From: Chimonanthus salicifolius
Lineage: Eukaryota; Streptophyta; Magnoliopsida; Laurales; Calycanthaceae
Reading direction: 5' to 3'
Assembly (NCBI GenBank): GCA_013350335.1
Contig: CM023534.1
Location: 4,774,001-4,838,000, forward strand
DNA: 64,000 nucleotides
The notes beneath the pieces were generated by a model. That model was given only the letters and a program-made list of their open reading frames with translations, made no database searches and had not been told where the DNA came from. Below, piece after piece: positions 58,101 to 64,000 of the stretch (position 1 is its first letter; the number at the start of each line of letters is the position of its first letter). The position numbers were made by a program, and so were the translations under genes.

Positions 58101-59952
58101 AAATAATGTATTAGTTAATAGAACAAGCCAAATGCAGCCAAAACCAGGCCATGAAGACCTGAAAGATGAGGTTTTTAAGGGCCATAGCCCCTACATACAG
58201 ACCCTGATCTGAAGCCCAAGGGAGTTTGAGAAGAAGACAGAGGAAGCAAAACATAATTTACGTTTTGGATAAGTAGGTCAGTGTTTTAAATGCATACTAT
58301 TGAATGTCAAATATTATGAAAAATTGATTTTCAATTCCTAAAATTGTGTATTTAAATTAGTTAACACATGCAATTATGACCAATCCCACTAAGAGGTGGA
58401 AATGATTACTTTTCAAGAAAAAGAGAAAGAAATAGTTATATACTTGAAAAACTTTAACCCCCCTAAAAACGTGGCATGACAAGCAAAATCTGGTGATGAT
58501 AGGTCACCTTTCGCCAAGGCAAATGGGTGGATACAAACCACCAACCGCGCTTTACCATTACCCCAAATTTCACTCACATCAGAGACATTTATTGAGGAAT
58601 TGAATGATCTTTGTTGGTGTCATCTCAATTTGTTGGAGAGACAAGATTGTTAAATCCAATGTAAATATTATTTTGACATGATGACATATGGACCAATAGC
58701 AATTCATGAAAAATGGTAGAGATTAGCACCACTGAGCTGAGCGGCCACTTAGTCCTGTTCTTTAAAAATGAAACAAAGAATTTCTCCAATTGAGTGACTT
58801 AAAAGCATCTAACTTGCTGCAGACACAAGCTCCTCTTTTATATGCCCATTTGTAAGATGATCAGTCTGCAGGGTGTGTTTGGATCAGTAAGATGATCAGT
58901 CAGCATGGTGCATTTGGATCAGGAAATACTCCCAAGTGGAAAATTCTCCTTTACAAAAAGTAGGATAGTAGGATACCACCATATCGGTGGTAGAATTAAG
59001 GCGGTCAACAAGTAGGGAAATTTGTTGTTGTGGCTCAATGTCGTCTAGTAGAAGAGGTCGCTTTCCCCTAGGCAACATTGCCCATGAGCAACAAACACCA
59101 TATGCCCAATGCATGAGAATGGGTGGGTTTGAAAGGTATTTTCAGAATGATGCTTCTAACAAAAATCAGGTCCTGGATTTAAAAAGCCATGATTTCCAAG
59201 GGCCCAAAGATCAATGGTCAAAACAGGGTCAGTTTTGGATAGATTTTTAACCAAAATGTAAGATCAACCCAAAATGGTTTCAAACTGGGTACAGATACAA
59301 GTAGATGGGTGTGAGAAGGAGAGGGTGGCAATTTGGGCCATGGGCTGACTGCCATTCATGGACGACAGCCACCTAGGTGAAAAATTCTCCTAATAACTCG
59401 CCCCACCTTTTCTTTAAAAAAAAAAAAAGGTATGCAGAAAGAAACTCCTTAATTCTAACAAATTGTCCCAATGCCAAATTGCCAACAGAACCTAGCTTTC
59501 CTGACTGTTCATTTTGGGCTTTGGTTAAAGTACATAATCAAAGCCATTTATCTCATATATCTTGAGTTGCTACAACTGTATTCACCATATGAATGATACA
59601 GTCAAAAGAGAAGATGTAAGGCACAGGAGGTAATATACACAGAATAGTGGAACTCTAAAGTCCTGCCTTGGCCAGCAAAAGGGACAGATACTTCCAGGAT
59701 CTTCACTTAATGCTACAAAGATACGCAATTAATTGAGCTCTCATGAGATCATTCCCTAGTTTTGATTTGAGGCAATGAGGAACGTAGAGCTCTAAGAAGC
59801 ATTTTTTCACTCAGAGTATCAACAGCTCTGTCCTGGAATACAGGGCAGATGACACATAAATCCAAACAGCTTATGCAGAATTTCAGACACAGCGCAGCAC
59901 TTTAGCTGATTCAACATTCCTAACCTTGCATCTGTAATATTTTTCAAAAAGA

Positions 59953-59984
<32 letters not shown>

Positions 59985-61283
59985 CTCAAAAGTTTAAACT
60001 GATTGAATCCTAGAAGATTTGTTTCTAGGAGGAAAAGAAAGAATGCTCAAAAGGATTTTAATTGACCTTTTCCTCAACCATATACTATTCATATTTACTA
60101 TCAACTTATCCAAATTAACGGCTATGATTGTCCAAATAATCATCAGCTTGGGTTCTTTACATGCTCATTTAAGAAAACCAAATGACTGATGAAGAACCTA
60201 ACTAAAATATTTGCTTTACACTACGGTCTCTTCCTTTGTAACATGTCAATTTTCCTAGGGGTCAGCATGAATAGCATCTAGAGTCCATGTCTAAAAAAAT
60301 GGTAATGAAACAATTGGTTCCCTTAGGGCTAGTGAAACATATTCTCAAGTAATATGCAAACTAAATGATTACTAATGGAGGCACAATTGGCTAGGTTCCA
60401 CTTCAGGTCATCAACCTGTTTATTTTGAACCTTCAACCGAAACCCTCACATTTATTATATGGGTTTGGGTCAGCTCTACTCATTTATTAAACAGGTCAAT
60501 GTACCCTAACTAAAAGCCTGCTTTTCCAAGTCTGGTTCGGTCAGTTTGGTGGTCTGTTCACAACTTTCCTTGTCCTCACAGTAATTTGTTAAATGGTTTT
60601 GGGATGGATAGATCCATTTCTTAAATGAATCAATGTACTGCAACCGTAACCCTATGTTTTAGGGTCATGTTTGGGTTGGGTTGGCGGGTTGAGTCAGAAA
60701 TTTCACCATAGTTTCTCAGACCCAGTATTACAGGGTATAAATAACTGAAAGATAAATGAAAACAAATACAGACACATACAGCTAAAAGATTGGAAATATA
60801 AACTTACACGTGTAGCCATCCAAGCCCATTTATTCCTCAGTTTAACATGAAGCTTAAATAACTGAAAAATAAATGAAAACAAATAGAGATACATACAGCT
60901 AAAAATTGAAAGAATGAACTTACATGTGCAGCCATCCGAGCCCATTTATTCCCCAGTTTGGCATGGAGCTCAATGATCAGATGTTCCTCCTCAGCCGTGA
61001 AAGATCCCTTCTTCAGATTCGGCCTCAGATGATTCGCCCAACGTAAACGACAACTTTTCCCACAACGAGACAGCCCCGAGTACTTCTGCACAGCATTCCA
61101 ATTCCCTTCTCCATGTTTCTTGACATAATCTATCAAAATTGCATCTTCTGCTGATGTCCATGGCCCTTTCTTGAGAGCAGTTCCACTTCCCATCCTTCCG
61201 GAGTTGCCTTCCTCAAAAGATGACAAATCAGCTTGATCCTTTGACAGCATTCCATCATCATTCTCACCTGTCGTGTCACTCAT
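55153..61283 (-). CDS. GAMYB-type R2R3-MYB transcription factor
   Basis: Coding exons 60924-61283, 56106-57108 and 55153-55400 on the minus strand; 1,611 bp, 536 residues, splice sites and phases consistent. R2 spans about residues 37-88 ([35 protein letters not shown]); R3 spans about 89-142 ([37 protein letters not shown]). The exon junction falls after MAAH, as in GAMYB genes. The middle contains the GAMYB boxes ([28 protein letters not shown]), and the C-terminus has [11 protein letters not shown] and [15 protein letters not shown]. The first ATG in the exon is at 61283; upstream is a 5'UTR intron. GAMYBs act in the nucleus on gibberellin-response genes in aleurone and anthers, and are restrained by miR159, whose site is present here. 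Confidence 0.95.
56508..56528 (-). promoter_or_regulatory. miR159 target site in the GAMYB mRNA
   Basis: On the minus (mRNA) strand it contains GGAGCTCCCTTCACTCCAA, the conserved miR159/miR319-like pairing core, in the codons for QELPSLQH (about residue 314 on). Only the end bases differ from the usual GAMYB site. Position in the third-exon-type coding region is as in other GAMYBs. Confidence 0.92.
59955..59986 (+). repeat. (GA)n microsatellite
   Basis: About 30 bases of GA repeats in GAMYB intron 2. Confidence 0.9.
60740..60923 (-). repeat. duplicated exon end and donor in GAMYB intron 2
   Basis: A 116-bp tandem duplication copies the last part of the first coding exon and the start of the intron. 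The intronic copy encodes [15 protein letters not shown] in place of [15 protein letters not shown] and keeps a GTAAGT-type donor (CACGTGTAAGTTT on the minus strand). It lies in the intron downstream of the true donor at 60923. Confidence 0.88.
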
Positions 61284-61716
61284 ATGCTTAAAACCTGATA
61301 TGAGCACAATCTCATTTCATTACTCAAACCCATCTAATCAGAAAGTGGGCACTCTGAAGAACAAGCAGAAGGGAAGAAACAAAATGGAACACAAAATGAA
61401 TCATCTCACTTGTCAAACTTCCACTCATGAGCTGAGTTAAAATTTGGGCCAAGAGAAACTTATAAGTCCCAAACTGGACCAAAAACATTTGCCCGATATC
61501 TTGAAATTTCAGCTGATATTTCTAAAAATCAGCCACTATTTTCAAAAAATATATATTTTGGCTTGGTCCAAAACAATAAATTTTGGCCAAAATCTGCAAC
61601 TGAGCTCATGAGTCCTCAATCAACAAGAAGTACCAAAAGAACATCTTTCCACCTTTTTAATGATAAAATAGTATTACATTGTCAATCATTCAGATAGATT
61701 CTCTTCTTTTTTAAAG

Positions 61717-62045
61717 AAAAATGTACTTATTAATATAGATAAGGTGGTATCTTGGGCAGTTCAGCTAAAGAAATTAACAGAGTTGCCGATATATTCACTG
61801 GTTTGCATGATGTGTTCTAGGCATGGCTGGGTCTCTATCTCTTTTCTTTTTTCTTTTTTTTTGGAGAATACACTTATTCATATAGATAAGGTGGTATGTT
61901 GGGCAACTGAGCAAAAAAAAATTAACAGGGTTGCTGATTTTACACTGGCTTCCATCTCGACGTGTTCTTGGCATGGTTGGGTCTGTTGGATGTTGTTCAG
62001 TTTGCTCTCTTTTGGATGAATTTTCCGTTCTTCAAAAAAAATAAA
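61717..62045 (+). mobile_element. two tandem LINE RNase H 3'-end remnants
   Basis: Two direct copies (about 61717-61830 and 61868-62040) share ATATAGATAAGGTGGTAT and GGCATGGTTGGGTCT-like phrases. The second encodes INRVADFTLASISTCSWHG, resembling the NxVADxLA end of LINE RNase H domains, then an A-rich end near 62034-62048. Confidence 0.55.
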
Positions 62046-62206
62046 AAATGAGGTCAAACCATTTAAAATTAACAATGAAGAGCATGACTTCACTCATTCA
62101 TGATGTCACCCCAGATCAATATGCTCAATTGAAAATAAAGAAAACAGCAGAAGAAATTCTTGACAAGGGCATGTGAGATAAAAATACATAAAACAAACCA
62201 TTGCAT

Positions 62207-62207
<1 letters not shown>

Positions 62208-62250
<43 letters not shown>
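62208..62250 (+). repeat. (GA)n microsatellite in GAMYB 5'UTR intron
   Basis: About 40 bases of GAGAGA. A matching CT run lies at 62328-62345, so the two could pair in RNA. Confidence 0.92.
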
Positions 62251-62253
<3 letters not shown>

Positions 62254-63654
62254 TTAAGCCAAAGGTATCAAAATCAGATCAAATGATAAGGACACATTTG
62301 TACAACCATAAATTCAAGAATTTAAACCTCTCTCTCTCTCTCTCTAAAAAAAATATTATTGAAGAAGCTAGGCCAACTCCACCTAGAATTAAAAATTATG
62401 AAAAATACGTTGTTACACCACACATAGAATCTTCCAAAACAAATGATATCAAATACTAAGGTTAGAATTCAAGAATTGAAAAATAGTTTAGTACTAAAAA
62501 ACGATGGATTTTGAATTTTCAAAAAAAAAAACTATGGATTTTGGTAGGTGCACAAATATGCCCTAAAACATTGATCACAAACAAATTGCTCAAGCTGTTC
62601 ATAGTCCAAATAACATATTGACATCTGAAGCAAAGATCACAAAATATCAAGTTTTTATTCAAAAAAAAAAAGGCAAGATATTTTTTGCCAAGAATTTTTT
62701 ATTGTTTTTAAAAGGAAAGATGAATTATGATAACCATAAAAGATGGGACCAAGAGTCTTTATCCCCCAAACATAGATCCAAACCGTATATTGACAAAATG
62801 AAAAGAGGAAAATAGTTTTAAGTCAAAGAAGAATCAGAAAATTAAGAAAAGAAAAATAATTTGCCAATTCACCAACAGATCAGAAACAAATGACGAATTA
62901 TTTCATAATATGGAAGCAAAGAATCGTTTCTCCTTATGCTAATATGAATAAGGTGGACATTGGTATTTGATCTAATATCAAACCTATCATCCAGCTGACT
63001 AAAATAAATTTGTTGTGTTTTAGGTTAAGGAGCATTGATACGCTAAAAATTTAAATAAACTCTCTTTGATCATGAACCAAGAAAACTTAGCAGAAAGTCA
63101 TATCATTATCATCCATATTCCCATCTATCTAGGATTTGATGTCTAATTCAAAAAAATACAATAATGTATAAATAAACATAAAACAGACTCAAAACTATGA
63201 ACCATAAATAAACATACATAGGTTCCCACAGAACAGTACAACGTTAACATTGTCATTACCACAAGGTCGTGGATTCATCTTAACCTATCTTGCTATTGAA
63301 AAATGCAGATTAATCAGAATCATCAGCAGAAAAATTATAATGATCCACCAACAAAATCAGATATCAGAGTATAACAAAACTGATGTAAAATGCTTCAAAA
63401 TACACCATAACAAATAATCACGACCAACAGTCTAGCTCAATTTTTCAACAACTTGTGATTGAGAGAGAACATAAATCAGTCAATCATCAGCAGAAAATCA
63501 TACCAATTTCCAAATCAGAGAACAAAATAAATACAAAATACACAAAGATGCCATAGTAACAACCCATACTTTCAGCTCGGTTTTCAATGTTTTATATTTA
63601 TGTCAAAATAATCGCAACAAGAACATCTCGATTGTGATCGAATTTGCCAATTAC

Positions 63655-64000
63655 CTGAATTTTATTAAACCAAGCCTTATCAGAGAAGTTTGCAGTATAA
63701 ATTCAAATCTCACCAATCCTTGTAGGAAAGGAAGCAAGTCCTGACTCTAATACACCAGATATCAACTCAGGATATTAAAATATCTAAACGACAACAGCTC
63801 AAGAACAATCGCAACTGGATTTGTTGAAGAATGGGAATAATAGAGAACAACTCACTCCACGAACCACATAAACCTAAAACTCATTAAACCTCGAGCTAAA
63901 ATCCAACATCGGAGCGGAGAACCGCTTCAGTCCATGGAAAATCCTCCAATTTGCGCGGAAAAAGGAGAACTCTGCTCAGAAACCATATTTTCCTCCCGTC
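63655..64000 (-). other. GAMYB first (5'UTR) exon and upstream
   Basis: On the minus strand this sequence ends at the donor GAATTTTATTAAAA-proximal CAG|GT and is less repetitive than the intron. It probably holds the first non-coding exon; the transcription start lies here or beyond the window edge. No TATA box is certain. Confidence 0.5.

Larger units (their letters stand above)
57109..60923 (-). other. GAMYB intron 2
   Basis: 3.8 kb intron. Besides the duplicated exon end it holds a GA microsatellite at 59955-59986 and a block of GACTCGAGTCGA / AACTCGGT motifs at about 57870-58060. No other gene was recognised in it on either strand. Confidence 0.75.
61294..63655 (-). other. GAMYB 5'UTR intron
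   Basis: On the minus strand, a donor CAG|GTAATT (63655/63654) and an acceptor ATATCAG (61296-61295, exon from 61294) enclose 2.36 kb. The acceptor lies 11 bases before the ATG. A leader intron is usual in GAMYB genes. It contains LINE 3' remnants and a long GA tract. Confidence 0.7.

Noticed and set aside
61284..61307. Eight-residue extension of GAMYB
   Set aside because: It begins with GTG and crosses a likely splice acceptor; the ATG at 61283 fits family starts.

Overview
The window is nuclear DNA of a flowering plant. It is AT-rich, its genes carry GT-AG introns, and it holds plant-specific families: a NAC factor, a GAMYB with a miR159 site, a CLE peptide precursor, an early nodulin-like phytocyanin, plus nuclear genes for mitochondrial cytochrome c maturation and a chloroplast Holliday-junction resolvase. 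Plant repeats are abundant (Copia, TRIM-like, LINE, SINE, hAT, MULE and Emigrant-type elements). I cannot name the species; no organelle or bacterial segment was seen.

Layout. 1-12.6 kb is repeat-rich: a TAGGG-type hAT MITE (432-682), a palindromic MITE (2018-2215), a 1 kb MULE-like foldback built of four copies of one module (2727-3748), a NAC exon-1 scrap (about 5004-5063), a long AT microsatellite, and a complete but disabled Ty1/Copia element on the minus strand (6701-12564) with TSD CCATC. The Copia element sits just upstream of an intact three-exon NAC gene (12913-14739, plus). 15.2-18.2 kb holds two hAT-type elements with perfect 8-bp TSDs and an Emigrant-like element carrying a nested MULE-type MITE. 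18.3-22.1 kb holds a 0.6 kb tandem duplication, a roughly 0.6 kb gene-derived hairpin and a NAC exon-3 pseudogene. 22.57-23.25 kb (minus) is the CcmA/ABCI1 ATPase gene. 23.7-26.6 kb is LINE debris; one LINE is split by a TRIM-like element.

From 30 kb genes return: the phytocyanin-like gene (30078-31978, plus), an orphan ORF (34283-34645), a CLE precursor (42944-43174, plus), MOC1 (46238-52137, minus, six exons) and GAMYB (coding 55153-61283, minus, with a 5'UTR exon ending at 63655 and running to or past the window edge). Between them lie AT-rich spacers with tRNA-derived SINE copies, further MITEs and local duplications.

The genes form no operon or pathway. They are independent single-copy-looking genes: two transcription factors (one with a microRNA site), two secreted or surface proteins, and two organelle-maintenance proteins. 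The most unusual content is structural: nested transposons with readable TSDs, the four-module foldback, and the inverted duplication of a protein-coding start region, which could make small RNAs.
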